A stretch of 30,373 bases of DNA from an uncultured Bacteroidales bacterium (GTDB lineage Bacteria > Bacteroidota > Bacteroidia > Bacteroidales > UBA932): contig CALCHD010000167.1 in NCBI GenBank assembly GCA_937901105.1, positions 1 to 30,373 on the forward strand. Direction: 5' to 3'. Both the position numbers and the translations under genes were made by a program. The notes beneath the pieces are model-generated. The model did not search any database and was not told where the DNA came from. It was given only the letters and a program-made list of their open reading frames with translations. How positions within the stretch are numbered: position 1 is the stretch's first letter; each line of letters begins with the position of its first letter. Shown in pieces: positions 22,707 to 30,373 of this stretch.

Positions 22707-23780
22707 ATGTTGAAAGATAAGATTAGAGGATCCCTTATGGCAGGTGCTGCCGGTGATGCGCTTGGGTATGTGGTGGAGTTTTCGAATCGTAAATCAATAC
22801 TTAAGAAGTATGGTGCCGGCGGTATCACAAAATTTGCTTTAGATAAAGGAAGTTATTTAGAAGAAGGTACAGGCAAGGCAAATATTAGCGATGATACGCA
22901 GATGACCCTTTTTACTGCAAATGGACTATTGAATGCTGTGAAAAATGGAGAGACTATAAAATATGCAATTGCAAGTGCATATGTCGAATGGCTGTATACT
23001 CAAGGTTATAAGAAAAAGAAAGGCAAAAATAAATGCTGGTTAAGTAATATTGAGCGGATGCATAATACGCGTGCTCCCGGCAACACCTGTCTTACAGCGT
23101 TGGCAGCAATTGTTAATGGAAGGGATACGGTAAATAGCAGTAAAGGATGTGGCGGTATAATGAGGGTAGCTCCTGTTGGGTTATATGGAATTGTCGGGAA
23201 TAGGATGAGTGCAGAAGAGGTTGCACAGTTAGCAGCTGATGCTGCAGAAATAACACATCAGCATCCCTTGGGGTTCCTTCCGGCTTCATTGCTGGCTGCG
23301 TTGGTATATAAGGTTGCGCCATTGGCACCCGAGCAGGTAAAGGAGAATGTAGAGACAATTGTTGGAGAGGTGCTGGATCTTCTTGATGAGATTTGCAAAG
23401 GGGAGTACGAGGTTTCCAAAAATGATTTGAGGCAGTTGAGCAAAAAAGCTGTAAATCTTGCCAATTCAAATATTCCAAGCGATGAGGCAATCACTCAGCT
23501 AGGAGAAGGATGGACTGGAGAAGAAGCATGGGCAATATCGCTTTATTGTGTACTAAAGCACTTGGACAGTGTGGAGGATGCAATTATTGCTGCTGTCAAC
23601 CATGATGGCGACAGTGACTCTACAGGCTCAATTACAGGTAATATTATGGGGGCAATTTATGGATATGAACATTTGAGAAGGTGTAATCTTTTTGCTCCAG
23701 AAGGTTATACTTTTGAACAAGTGCTTGAACTTTCAGATGTCATACTTGCTATGGCGGATGAATTGGCATTGTCTCATTGA
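22707..23780 (+). CDS. ADP-ribosylglycohydrolase (DraG/ADPRH family)
   Basis: The 357-residue protein has the full ADP-ribosylglycohydrolase signature. GAAGDALG lies near the N-terminus. The magnesium-binding SDDTQMT is at 61-67, with Asp62 and Asp63. CGGIMRVAPVGL is in the centre. The second metal set is NHDGDSDSTGS (Asp300, Asp302 and Asp304), followed by GNIMGAIYG. These enzymes remove ADP-ribose from proteins, nucleic acids or small molecules and act in the cytoplasm. No signal peptide is present and the length is normal. It follows the second WG-repeat gene by 112 bp and probably has its own promoter. Beside a RyR-domain gene 20 kb away, it hints at ADP-ribose-related signalling, but the same enzymes also occur singly in many genomes. 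Confidence 0.95.
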   Translation: MLKDKIRGSLMAGAAGDALGYVVEFSNRKSILKKYGAGGITKFALDKGSYLEEGTGKANISDDTQMTLFTANGLLNAVKNGETIKYAIASAYVEWLYTQGYKKKKGKNKCWLSNIERMHNTRAPGNTCLTALAAIVNGRDTVNSSKGCGGIMRVAPVGLYGIVGNRMSAEEVAQLAADAAEITHQHPLGFLPASLLAALVYKVAPLAPEQVKENVETIVGEVLDLLDEICKGEYEVSKNDLRQLSKKAVNLANSNIPSDEAITQLGEGWTGEEAWAISLYCVLKHLDSVEDAIIAAVNHDGDSDSTGSITGNIMGAIYGYEHLRRCNLFAPEGYTFEQVLELSDVILAMADELALSH

Positions 23781-23794
23781 TAAAAATATTTTTG
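23763..23794 (+). promoter_or_regulatory. Promoter of the TPR-like gene
   Basis: TTG at 23763-23765 and TATTTTTG at 23787-23794 are 21 bp apart, close to the Bacteroidota promoter spacing. The -33 part lies inside the end of the ADP-ribosylglycohydrolase gene. The transcript would begin near 23800, at the GTAAGG of the shared leader. Confidence 0.45.
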
Positions 23795-23799
23795 TCAAT

Positions 23800-23832
23800 G
23801 TAAGGTTACTTCTGGCGATTCCCACTCATAAA
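23800..23832 (+). promoter_or_regulatory. Shared promoter/leader element, copy B
   Basis: GTAAGGTTACTT, a short C-rich segment and TCATAAA match the order and spacing of copy A at 20697-20730. The distance from TCATAAA to the start codon is 44 bp here and 33 bp in copy A. Confidence 0.45.
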
Positions 23833-23876
23833 TAGCAAAAGAAACCAATAAATGAACATTTAAAAAATTTAAGACT

Positions 23877-24428
23877 ATGGAAGAACTTGCTATTATTGAC
23901 GGAATCGCCAGTTTGTTTGGAAATCCCCACGCTGAAAATTATGAGAATGGCTGCAAATATTTGAAACGTGCGTTGGCAGTTGAAAATGAGGATGATATTA
24001 ATTCAGCTATTTATGAGTTTTTGGAGGTTGACAATGATGATAAGTTATATCTGCAGGTAGCAGCAAAATTCAATTTGGCAATCTGTTATTGTCTGAAATG
24101 TAGTTTTGACCGTTCAAGGGCTTGTATTAAGGAAGTAGAAAATACAGAATATGACTTCTTTACTTTACAAAAAGATACAATAGATCAGCTAAAGGGAGAT
24201 TGTTATGATTTAAGAAAACTTGTTAATGAAACAGAGCAAGAGTATTTGGCCGAGTTGGCAAGAGCTAAGGAAGAGGAGAGAATAAGAAGAGAGGAGGAAG
24301 AGAAAGCACAAGCAGTTTTACCATCAACAACTGAAACCAATATCTGGAAAGTTGTATCAATTGTACTTATGGCAGTATTGGTTCTTGGCGGAACAGTTGC
24401 TTTGTTGAATTTCTTCAATATATTTTAA
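23877..24428 (+). CDS. Tail-anchored TPR-like protein
   Basis: The 183-residue protein begins with helical pairs that look like two or three degenerate TPR units (about 25-115; AAKFNLAICYCLKCSFDRSR is the clearest). A highly charged coiled coil follows (about 118-145, Glu/Arg-rich), and a single transmembrane helix ends the chain (about 158-180, VVSIVLMAVLVLGGTVALL). With no signal peptide it is probably a tail-anchored inner-membrane protein with its TPR part in the cytoplasm. Such proteins usually recruit partners to the membrane. It has its own promoter-like region shared with the vWA gene at 20764 and is followed 2 bp later by a 54-aa gene. Confidence 0.7.
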   Translation: MEELAIIDGIASLFGNPHAENYENGCKYLKRALAVENEDDINSAIYEFLEVDNDDKLYLQVAAKFNLAICYCLKCSFDRSRACIKEVENTEYDFFTLQKDTIDQLKGDCYDLRKLVNETEQEYLAELARAKEEERIRREEEEKAQAVLPSTTETNIWKVVSIVLMAVLVLGGTVALLNFFNIF

Positions 24429-24430
24429 TC

Positions 24431-24595
24431 ATGGGAAAGATCGTAGAAATCAAAGGCTTGAAATGCCCCAATCATAATTATGTACGTGATGGACATAATT
24501 TTGTTTATGAATCGATAGGAGGAATGAGACCGACAAGCGGTACAAGGTGCATCAGATGCAGCTATACCATGTCATTGCATAAACCTCAAAGATAA
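24431..24595 (+). CDS. Small putative zinc-ribbon protein, 54 aa
   Basis: ATG 24431 is 2 bp after the TPR-like stop, and the frame ends at the TAA 24593-24595. The product has Cys12-x-x-His15 (KCPNHNY) and Cys40-x-x-Cys43 (TRCIRCSYTM), a spacing that suits a single treble-clef or ribbon-type zinc site. The tight spacing and the terminator 31 bp downstream support a real two-gene unit. I do not recognise a named family. Confidence 0.6.
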   Translation: MGKIVEIKGLKCPNHNYVRDGHNFVYESIGGMRPTSGTRCIRCSYTMSLHKPQR

Positions 24596-24621
24596 TAACT
24601 GATTTTAGCTATTGTCACCAC

Positions 24622-24652
24622 TTGCAGGGCGCAAAACTTTTGTGTAGTTTTG
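24622..24652 (+). promoter_or_regulatory. Candidate promoter of the S9 peptidase gene, inside the terminator
   Basis: TTG at 24622-24624 and TAGTTTTG at 24645-24652 are 20 bp apart, a good -33/-7 match that lies in the terminator hairpin at 24626-24664. The -7 box ends 28 bp before the ATG at 24681. Confidence 0.35.
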
Positions 24653-24664
24653 CGCCCTCTTTTT
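24626..24664 (+). terminator. Strong rho-independent terminator
   Basis: AGGGCGCAAAAC (24626-24637) pairs perfectly with GTTTTGCGCCCT (24647-24658), with a 9-nt loop and a T-rich tail. It ends the TPR-like/zinc-ribbon unit. Confidence 0.9.
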
Positions 24665-24680
24665 ATTATAGGTATATTAT

Positions 24681-27638
24681 ATGAAAATTTTGAAATCAAT
24701 TTTGGCGGGTGTAATTATCTTCTCTGCAGCCGGACAGATGCAGGCCCAGGAGCAAGTGCAGGGCCAGGCACAGGGTCAGGCAGCAGTGCAGGTGAAGAAA
24801 CCGCTAGACCATTCGGTTTATGATAAGTGGGAGACACTTGGAGGTTATGCAATCACAGATAACGGTGAGTGGATCTCATACTACTCAAACAAGGAGGAGA
24901 ATGACGGTAAGGTGGTGGTAATGAACCTAAAGAGCGGCAAGACAATAGAGGTGCCCAGGGGCTCAAAGACCAAGTTCTCTCCATCGGGAACACACATTAC
25001 CTTTACCATAAGGCCAACTTTTGCTCAGCAGAAGGAGGCAAAAATCAAGAAGCTTAAGGGAGACAAGGCCCCTAAAGATACTTTGGGAATTATGGAGCTT
25101 GCTACCGGCAACATTGCCAAGTTCCCTGCAGTTAAAGGTTTGGAGACACCTAGAGAGGGGGGAAATTTCATTGCGTTTAAGGTAGAGCACAAGGAGGAGG
25201 TTCTTCCCGACAGTACCAAGTCGGATGCCAAACCTGCAAAAAAAGCTGCAAAGCCAAAGACAGAGGTTATCACCCTTATCTACGATCTTGCAAAGAATGC
25301 GGTTGTTGATACTTTGAAGAATGTTGAGACCCTTTCGTTTACAAAGAAAGGTGACCGCCTGTTCTGCATTACCAAGACCAAGAAAGGCAAGGAGCTTTAC
25401 TCATACAACCCTGTGGCCTTGAGCAGTGATACCATCATTACAACCGGCAGCAAAGGTGATATCCTTAAGCCGTATTTGTCTGCCAATGAGAAGTTCATTG
25501 CGTTCTATGCAAATACAGACACTACCAGGAAGTTTGATGAGAATGTCTCAATCTATACATACGGCATTTATGCACAGGGAGCCAAGGCACAGGTTGTTGT
25601 AGACAATAATACTGCAGGTATCCCGGAGGGGATGCTTCTTACCCGTTACCGTGCCATTACATTCAGCAAGGACGGCGGCCGCCTGTTCTTTGGAATTACC
25701 GTGCTCCCACCGCAGAAGGATACAACCATCAAGGAGGAGCAGGCAAAGCTTGATGTGTGGCACTATAATGACAGGTACATATCTACACAGCAGCAGCATA
25801 TGAAGAGCCAGATGCTCAGAAGAAGCTATGTAAGCTATGTGGAGCTTGATACCGTTTCTCACAAGGCTGTTTCTGACAAGATGATCCGCCTTGCGCAGCC
25901 GGAGTATCCTACTGTTACTGTTCCAAATGAGTGGAATGCAGATTATGCATACTGCTTCAGCAGCGAGAGATATGCTATCCGCGGCCAGTGGGATGCGAAT
26001 CCTGTATGTGACCTTTACCTTATTTCACTTAAGGACGGTTCTTCAAGAATGATTGCCCAGGAGATTTATGCTACAAACATCAGCACATCTCCAAAGGCAA
26101 ATTTCCTTGTGTGGTACAACCCGGAGCAGAAGCAGTATTTCTCTTTGGATATGAGGGAGGCCAACAAGGCAATGGGAGAGAAGGTGCATGAGGTTGCGCA
26201 GCCGCAGATGATATCGGGAAAAATTGAGTTCCCTCTATGGAAGGAGACTCACGACAAGCCGCAGATGGCTCCTGCATACGGCAATGGCGGCTGGAGTGAG
26301 GATGAGAAGACTTTCTACATTTACGACAAATATGATGTGTGGGAGGTTGATCCTCTTGCACAGAAAGATCCGCAGATGCTTACTCAAGGAATGGGTAGGG
26401 AGAAAGGATACACCTTCAAGATGATGAGATGGGATGCAATGCAGCTTCCCGACGGTACACCTGGTGTAAAGAAAACCCCTATCGGGAAGAAGGACAATGT
26501 ATATTTCACTGCATTTGACAACAAGTCAAAGGGTAACGGTTATTTTATGAGAGAGAGCAGAAGAGGCAAGCTTCAGCCTATGAAACAGCTGATTATGGAG
26601 CCGGAGTTTTCTTTGGGCTATCTGAACAAGGCCAAGAAGGCAAATGTGATTACTTACACAAAGGCAAACTTTGTGGAGAGCAGCAACCTTTGGGTTACCA
26701 CAGACATGTTCAAGACAAACCGCAAGCTTACAAACTCAAATCCGCAGCAGGCAGAGTACAACTGGGGTACTTGTGAGAGCGTATACTGGACTGCTCATGA
26801 CGGAATGGAACTTGAGGGTCTTCTTTACAAGCCGGAGAATTTTGATGCTTCAAAGAAATACCCTATGGTGGTTTATTTCTATGAGACATCAAGCCAGTAC
26901 AAGCATGCTTACAGAAAACCTGCTGTCAGCCGCTCTACGATCAATATTTCTTATTTTGTAAGTAACGGATACCTCGTGTTCATGCCGGATATCTATTATA
27001 AAGTTGGACACCCTGGCAAGAGCGCCTACAACTGCATTGTTTCGGGTGTTGAGGCACTTTGCAGGAACTCTTGGGTAGATAAGGAGAACATTGCTATCCA
27101 GGGTCAGAGCTGGGGCGGTTACCAGGTGGCATATCTTGTTACCCAGACAGATATGTTCAAATGTGCCGGTTCAGGTGCTCCGGTTTCAAATATGACCAGT
27201 GCCTACGGCGGAATCAGATGGGGCAGCGGCGTTGTAAGGCATTTCCAGTATGAGCATACCCAGAGCCGTATAGGTAAGACCCTTTGGGATGAGGGGGGAT
27301 TGGACCTGTATATTGAGAACTCGCCATTGTTCTTTGCAGACAAGGTGAACACTCCGCTCCTTATTATGAATAATGATGCTGATGAGGCAGTTCCATGGTA
27401 CCAGGGCATTGAGTACTTTACCGCTTTGCGCCGCCTGGGCAAGCAGGTTTGGATGCTGCAGTATAATGGAGAGAGCCACAATATCAGCAAGAGGGTAAAT
27501 GCCCTTGACTATACTATCAGGCTTTCACAGTTTATGGACCACTTCCTTAAGGGAGCCCCTATGCCTGTGTGGATGAAGTATGGTTTGCCTGTAACCCATA
27601 AAGGTATTGATATGGGCCTTGAACTAGTAGAAGAATAA
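24681..27638 (+). CDS. Secreted S9-family (prolyl oligopeptidase/DPP-type) serine peptidase
   Basis: The 985-residue protein has a signal peptide (KILKSILAGVIIFSAAG, cleaved after QAQ) and then a short Gln/Gly/Ala repeat (QEQVQGQAQGQ). A long beta-propeller-like region follows (about 50-680), then an alpha/beta-hydrolase domain. The nucleophile motif GQSWGG contains Ser810. The Asp of DADEAVPW (Asp901) and the His of GESHN (His933) complete the triad. Such periplasmic enzymes clip short peptides and are common in asaccharolytic or mixed Bacteroidales. The 22-bp gap to the next gene suggests an operon. Codons are visibly richer in G and C than those of the genes to the left. Confidence 0.92.
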   Translation: MKILKSILAGVIIFSAAGQMQAQEQVQGQAQGQAAVQVKKPLDHSVYDKWETLGGYAITDNGEWISYYSNKEENDGKVVVMNLKSGKTIEVPRGSKTKFSPSGTHITFTIRPTFAQQKEAKIKKLKGDKAPKDTLGIMELATGNIAKFPAVKGLETPREGGNFIAFKVEHKEEVLPDSTKSDAKPAKKAAKPKTEVITLIYDLAKNAVVDTLKNVETLSFTKKGDRLFCITKTKKGKELYSYNPVALSSDTIITTGSKGDILKPYLSANEKFIAFYANTDTTRKFDENVSIYTYGIYAQGAKAQVVVDNNTAGIPEGMLLTRYRAITFSKDGGRLFFGITVLPPQKDTTIKEEQAKLDVWHYNDRYISTQQQHMKSQMLRRSYVSYVELDTVSHKAVSDKMIRLAQPEYPTVTVPNEWNADYAYCFSSERYAIRGQWDANPVCDLYLISLKDGSSRMIAQEIYATNISTSPKANFLVWYNPEQKQYFSLDMREANKAMGEKVHEVAQPQMISGKIEFPLWKETHDKPQMAPAYGNGGWSEDEKTFYIYDKYDVWEVDPLAQKDPQMLTQGMGREKGYTFKMMRWDAMQLPDGTPGVKKTPIGKKDNVYFTAFDNKSKGNGYFMRESRRGKLQPMKQLIMEPEFSLGYLNKAKKANVITYTKANFVESSNLWVTTDMFKTNRKLTNSNPQQAEYNWGTCESVYWTAHDGMELEGLLYKPENFDASKKYPMVVYFYETSSQYKHAYRKPAVSRSTINISYFVSNGYLVFMPDIYYKVGHPGKSAYNCIVSGVEALCRNSWVDKENIAIQGQSWGGYQVAYLVTQTDMFKCAGSGAPVSNMTSAYGGIRWGSGVVRHFQYEHTQSRIGKTLWDEGGLDLYIENSPLFFADKVNTPLLIMNNDADEAVPWYQGIEYFTALRRLGKQVWMLQYNGESHNISKRVNALDYTIRLSQFMDHFLKGAPMPVWMKYGLPVTHKGIDMGLELVEE

Positions 27639-27659
27639 CAATTATTTACCTATATAGAA

Positions 27660-29843
27660 ATGAACAGAATTTTCAGATTTGCTATCGTTGCGCTGGCACT
27701 GATGGTTTCAGTACAGGCAGCTGCAAAGAAAGGCACTACAACCGTAGCAGTAGTTGTAGATGAGAAAACCTACCAGCAGATTCCGTCTGCAGTTGATGCA
27801 TACGTAGAGTCTGTAGGCAACTCTTATAGAAAGGGTGTGCTTGTGGTTGACAAATGGTTTAACCCTGATTCAATCAGGGCTGAACTTTACAGAATGTATA
27901 CACAGGAGAATCTTGAGGGAGCGGTGTTTATTGGAGACATTCCAATTCCTATGTTGAGGGATGCGCAGCATTTTACTACAGCGTTCAAGATGAACCAGAA
28001 GATGAATATCCAGAGGTCTTCTGTTCCGTCAGACCGTTTCTATGATGATTTTGACCTTAACTTCAAGTTCCTTCACCAGGATGAGAAGAACAGGCTTTTC
28101 TTCTATTACTCTTTGTTGGCAGAGGGTGACCAGGAGATTGTTTGTGACATTTATTCGTCGAGAATAAAGGCGCCGGAGGGAGAGAACAAGTATGAGCTTG
28201 TTGCTGCTTATCTTCAGAAGGCTGTTGCTGCAAAGAAGAACAGTGCCCCTATGGACAAGATGCTTCATTTTGGAGGCCACGGATATAATTCTGAAAGTAT
28301 GCAGGCCCGTGTTGATGAGGCTGTTGCATTTGCAGAGCATTTCCAGTTCCTTAACGGTAAGGGTGCAGACCTTAACTATATTGACCATACTTATGACAAT
28401 TCTGTAAAGACACGCCTTATGGCTGCTGTTGCAGACAAGAATCTTGATTTGGCTGTGCTTCACCACCATGGTGCTGATGATACACAGTATCTTAACGGTT
28501 CACCTTTTGTTGCAGACCCTCAGGGCTGGATTAAGCTTGCAAGAAACTACTTCCGTACAAAGATGCGTTCTGCAAAAGATAAGGAGAAGACCAAGGCACG
28601 TTTCATGGAGCAGTATGATATTCCTGCTTCTTGGTGTGATGATGCATTTACCCCAGAGAGGGAGAAGGAGGACAGCCTTTATGCTGCAGGCATGGACATT
28701 TTCTTGAGCGATTTGGACGGTTATACAAGTGGAGCAAGAATGGTTATCCTTGATGCATGCTACAACGGAAGCTTCAATATGGATGACTATATTGCTGCCA
28801 GATATATCTTCAATCCTGGCAATACAGTGGTTGTAAAGGCTAACAGTGTTAATACACTTCAGGATACCTGGACTACCGAGCTTATCGGACTTTTGAACTG
28901 GGGTGTAAGTGCCGGCAACTGGGCTAAAGGACAGCTTACCCTAGAGAGCCATCTTTTCGGTGACCCTACCTATGAGTTTGGCAGACAGGATATCCCTGCT
29001 TGCTTTGGCGGCAATTCATTTGATGCAAACCAGGTGATTGTTTCAAAGAAGAATGATGTGAAATTCTGGAGAAAAGTGCTTGATGCAAAAGTTGCTGATG
29101 AGCTTGCATGTGACTACAAGTCTTTGGCTATCCAGATGCTTTACAACAATAACGCCATCACTTCCGATGAGCTTTTGGAGATTATGGCAGGCAGCAGCAG
29201 CAAGGTGTTGAGGCTTGAGGCTTTCAATACCTGCAGAAAGATTGCTGATGCAAACTTCCCTAAAGCAATTATCCTTGGCTTGAATGACGATTATGAGCTT
29301 TTGCAGCGTCTTGCAGCAATGTATGTTGGAAAGAACTTCTCAAACGAGCTTCTTCCTGCAGTGGTGGAGACATATATGGATCCTACAACTTCCGACAGGG
29401 TTACCTTCCAGCTTAAAGGAAATCTTAAAGGTTTTGATGCTGAGCTTCTTAAAGCAGAGTTTGTGAAACAGAATGCTTCTGCCCCTTATTGGGAGGGTGA
29501 GGCTGCCTTTGGCAAACTGCTTAAGATGATTGACAACTATGAGAAGGATTATGCAGCAGAGATTGCAGCAATAAAGGAGGGCTCTATGAGCCTTAAAGAG
29601 CAGAAGAGCTTTGCACGCGCACGCCGTAACGGCTGCGAGATAAAGCTTGTCCCTTCTTTGGTTCATATGATTGAGACTGCACAGGATGCGGAGCTCAGGC
29701 TTACTGCAATTGAGGCTCTTGGATGGTATATGTATTCAAGTGCCAAGGCTGATGTTATTGCACAGTGCGAGGCATTGTATGCAAAAGAGAAAGATGAGGC
29801 TGCAAAGGCTGAGCTTTTGAAGACAATTAACAGATTGAAATAA
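27660..29843 (+). CDS. Secreted gingipain-like (C25/caspase-fold) cysteine peptidase
   Basis: The 727-residue protein starts with a signal peptide (RIFRFAIVALALMVSVQAA). Residues 25-430 or so form a caspase-like (clan CD) fold. The His-Gly motif is LAVLHHHGADD (His268-His270) and the Cys motif is ILDACYNGSF (Cys367). Both match the catalytic dyad of gingipain and caspase-type peptidases, with the LFGDP segment after it. The C-terminal 270 residues are helical and look like HEAT-type repeats (for example EAFNTCRKIADANFPKAI). No T9SS C-terminal sorting domain is evident, so it is probably periplasmic or cell-associated. It lies in a unit with an S9 peptidase (22 bp) and a TonB-dependent receptor (16 bp). 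Confidence 0.82.
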   Translation: MNRIFRFAIVALALMVSVQAAAKKGTTTVAVVVDEKTYQQIPSAVDAYVESVGNSYRKGVLVVDKWFNPDSIRAELYRMYTQENLEGAVFIGDIPIPMLRDAQHFTTAFKMNQKMNIQRSSVPSDRFYDDFDLNFKFLHQDEKNRLFFYYSLLAEGDQEIVCDIYSSRIKAPEGENKYELVAAYLQKAVAAKKNSAPMDKMLHFGGHGYNSESMQARVDEAVAFAEHFQFLNGKGADLNYIDHTYDNSVKTRLMAAVADKNLDLAVLHHHGADDTQYLNGSPFVADPQGWIKLARNYFRTKMRSAKDKEKTKARFMEQYDIPASWCDDAFTPEREKEDSLYAAGMDIFLSDLDGYTSGARMVILDACYNGSFNMDDYIAARYIFNPGNTVVVKANSVNTLQDTWTTELIGLLNWGVSAGNWAKGQLTLESHLFGDPTYEFGRQDIPACFGGNSFDANQVIVSKKNDVKFWRKVLDAKVADELACDYKSLAIQMLYNNNAITSDELLEIMAGSSSKVLRLEAFNTCRKIADANFPKAIILGLNDDYELLQRLAAMYVGKNFSNELLPAVVETYMDPTTSDRVTFQLKGNLKGFDAELLKAEFVKQNASAPYWEGEAAFGKLLKMIDNYEKDYAAEIAAIKEGSMSLKEQKSFARARRNGCEIKLVPSLVHMIETAQDAELRLTAIEALGWYMYSSAKADVIAQCEALYAKEKDEAAKAELLKTINRLK

Positions 29844-29859
29844 CTTAAACTTACATTAT

Positions 29860-30373
29860 ATGTTGAAATTTAGAACAGCAGCAGCTTTTCTGCTTATGAT
29901 GTTGCCGCTTGCCCTTTTTGCACAGAATGGCAAGTTTGCGCAGATTAAGGGAAAGGTTACTATGGAAAATGCACAGGGTGAGCCGGTCGGCTTTGCTACA
30001 GTGCACCTTCTTCCACAGGATGTCTATACATCAACAGAGTTGGACGGTTCATATTTGATTAAGAATGTAGAGCCTGGAAAGACCTCCATCTCTGTACAGT
30101 TTGTGGGAATGGAGACAATAGACACTTTGGTCAACCTCTCTGCAGTGAGACCTATGTACTTAACTTTGTAATGCAGGAGACAAACTTCCGCCTTACAGAG
30201 GTAACTGTACTTGCCGAGCAGAGCAAGGCAGGTGAGGCAACAGCATCAAACATTTCCCGACAGGCTATAGACCACCTTCAGGCGTCAACCATCAAGGATG
30301 TGATGCAGCTTCTTCCTGGTGCAAGCCTCCAGAACTCAAACATGTCTGTTGCAAATAACATTTACATCAGAAC
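29860..30373 (+). pseudogene. TonB-dependent receptor, 5' part, frameshifted and running off the window
   Basis: The first frame (29860-30171) has a signal peptide (FRTAAAFLLMMLPLALF) and a CarboxypepD_reg-like domain (IKGKVTMENAQGEPVGFATV). It stops at TAA 30169-30171. In the next frame the typical receptor sequence continues without a gap: MQETNFRLTEVTVLAE, then a plug start with IKDVMQLLPG. One missing base near 30166-30169 (TTTT read as TTT) explains this. The repaired join would read LTFVMQE, as related receptors do. The gene continues past the right edge. A sequencing error is as likely as a true inactivation, because the rest is well preserved. It would import a product of the neighbouring peptidases or another nutrient. 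Confidence 0.8.

Noticed and set aside
1..30373. CRISPR array, tRNA/rRNA gene, insertion sequence or integrase
   Set aside because: No regular short repeats, clover-leaf-like sequence, transposase or integrase motifs were found on either strand.

Overview
The window looks like chromosomal DNA of a Bacteroidales (Bacteroidota) bacterium, probably from a draft or metagenomic assembly. The evidence is AT-rich coding sequence without clear Shine-Dalgarno sites, several TAnnTTTG-type -7 boxes, BACON-repeat and fimbrillin-like lipoproteins, PEGA/outer-membrane-barrel proteins, a gingipain-like (C25-type) cysteine peptidase, and a TonB-dependent receptor with a CarboxypepD_reg-like N-terminal domain. 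No tRNA, rRNA, CRISPR array or insertion sequence was seen.

Layout. (1) 1-4.65 kb is a patch of small signalling or accessory genes: the 3' part of a Rossmann/TrkA-N plus RyR-domain protein, a convergent vWA protein, an unknown 133-aa protein, a DUF1232-like membrane protein broken by a one-base frameshift, and a membrane-anchored WG-repeat protein. (2) 4.85-14.57 kb encodes exported or envelope proteins on the + strand. It starts with a secreted gene broken by a 58-bp insertion. A tight five-gene run follows: transglutaminase-like, LPP20/NTF2-like, five PEGA-like repeats plus a beta-barrel, a seven-repeat BACON lipoprotein, and a fimbrillin-like/FGE-fold lipoprotein. (3) 20.64-14.61 kb on the - strand is a six-gene operon: JAMM/JAB isopeptidase, E2-like (UBC fold) protein, a 64-aa protein, E1-like ThiF enzyme, a ClpA-sized double AAA+ unfoldase, and a three-TM protein with an SH3b domain. 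This is the most interesting part of the window. It has the enzymes of a ubiquitin-like conjugation and removal cycle plus its own unfoldase, but no recognisable ubiquitin-like modifier. (4) 20.76-24.6 kb has a second vWA protein, a second WG-repeat protein that is a mosaic duplicate of the first, an ADP-ribosylglycohydrolase, a tail-anchored TPR-like protein and a 54-aa putative zinc ribbon. (5) 24.68 kb to the end looks like ordinary chromosome with visibly higher G+C: an S9 prolyl-oligopeptidase-family peptidase, a C25-like peptidase, and a TonB-dependent receptor that is frameshifted and runs off the window.

How the parts may work together. In region 3, the E1 and E2 would activate and transfer a modifier or C-terminal tail, the JAB would remove it, and the Clp-like motor would remodel the tagged target near the membrane through its SH3b partner. 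The RyR/TrkA-N protein, the ADP-ribosylglycohydrolase and the vWA proteins around it are of kinds linked to nucleotide or ADP-ribose signalling in prokaryotic conflict systems, so an accessory or defence island is plausible but not proven. The two WG genes are direct repeats bracketing regions 2 and 3, with long stretches of perfect identity, so recombination between them could delete or amplify the block.
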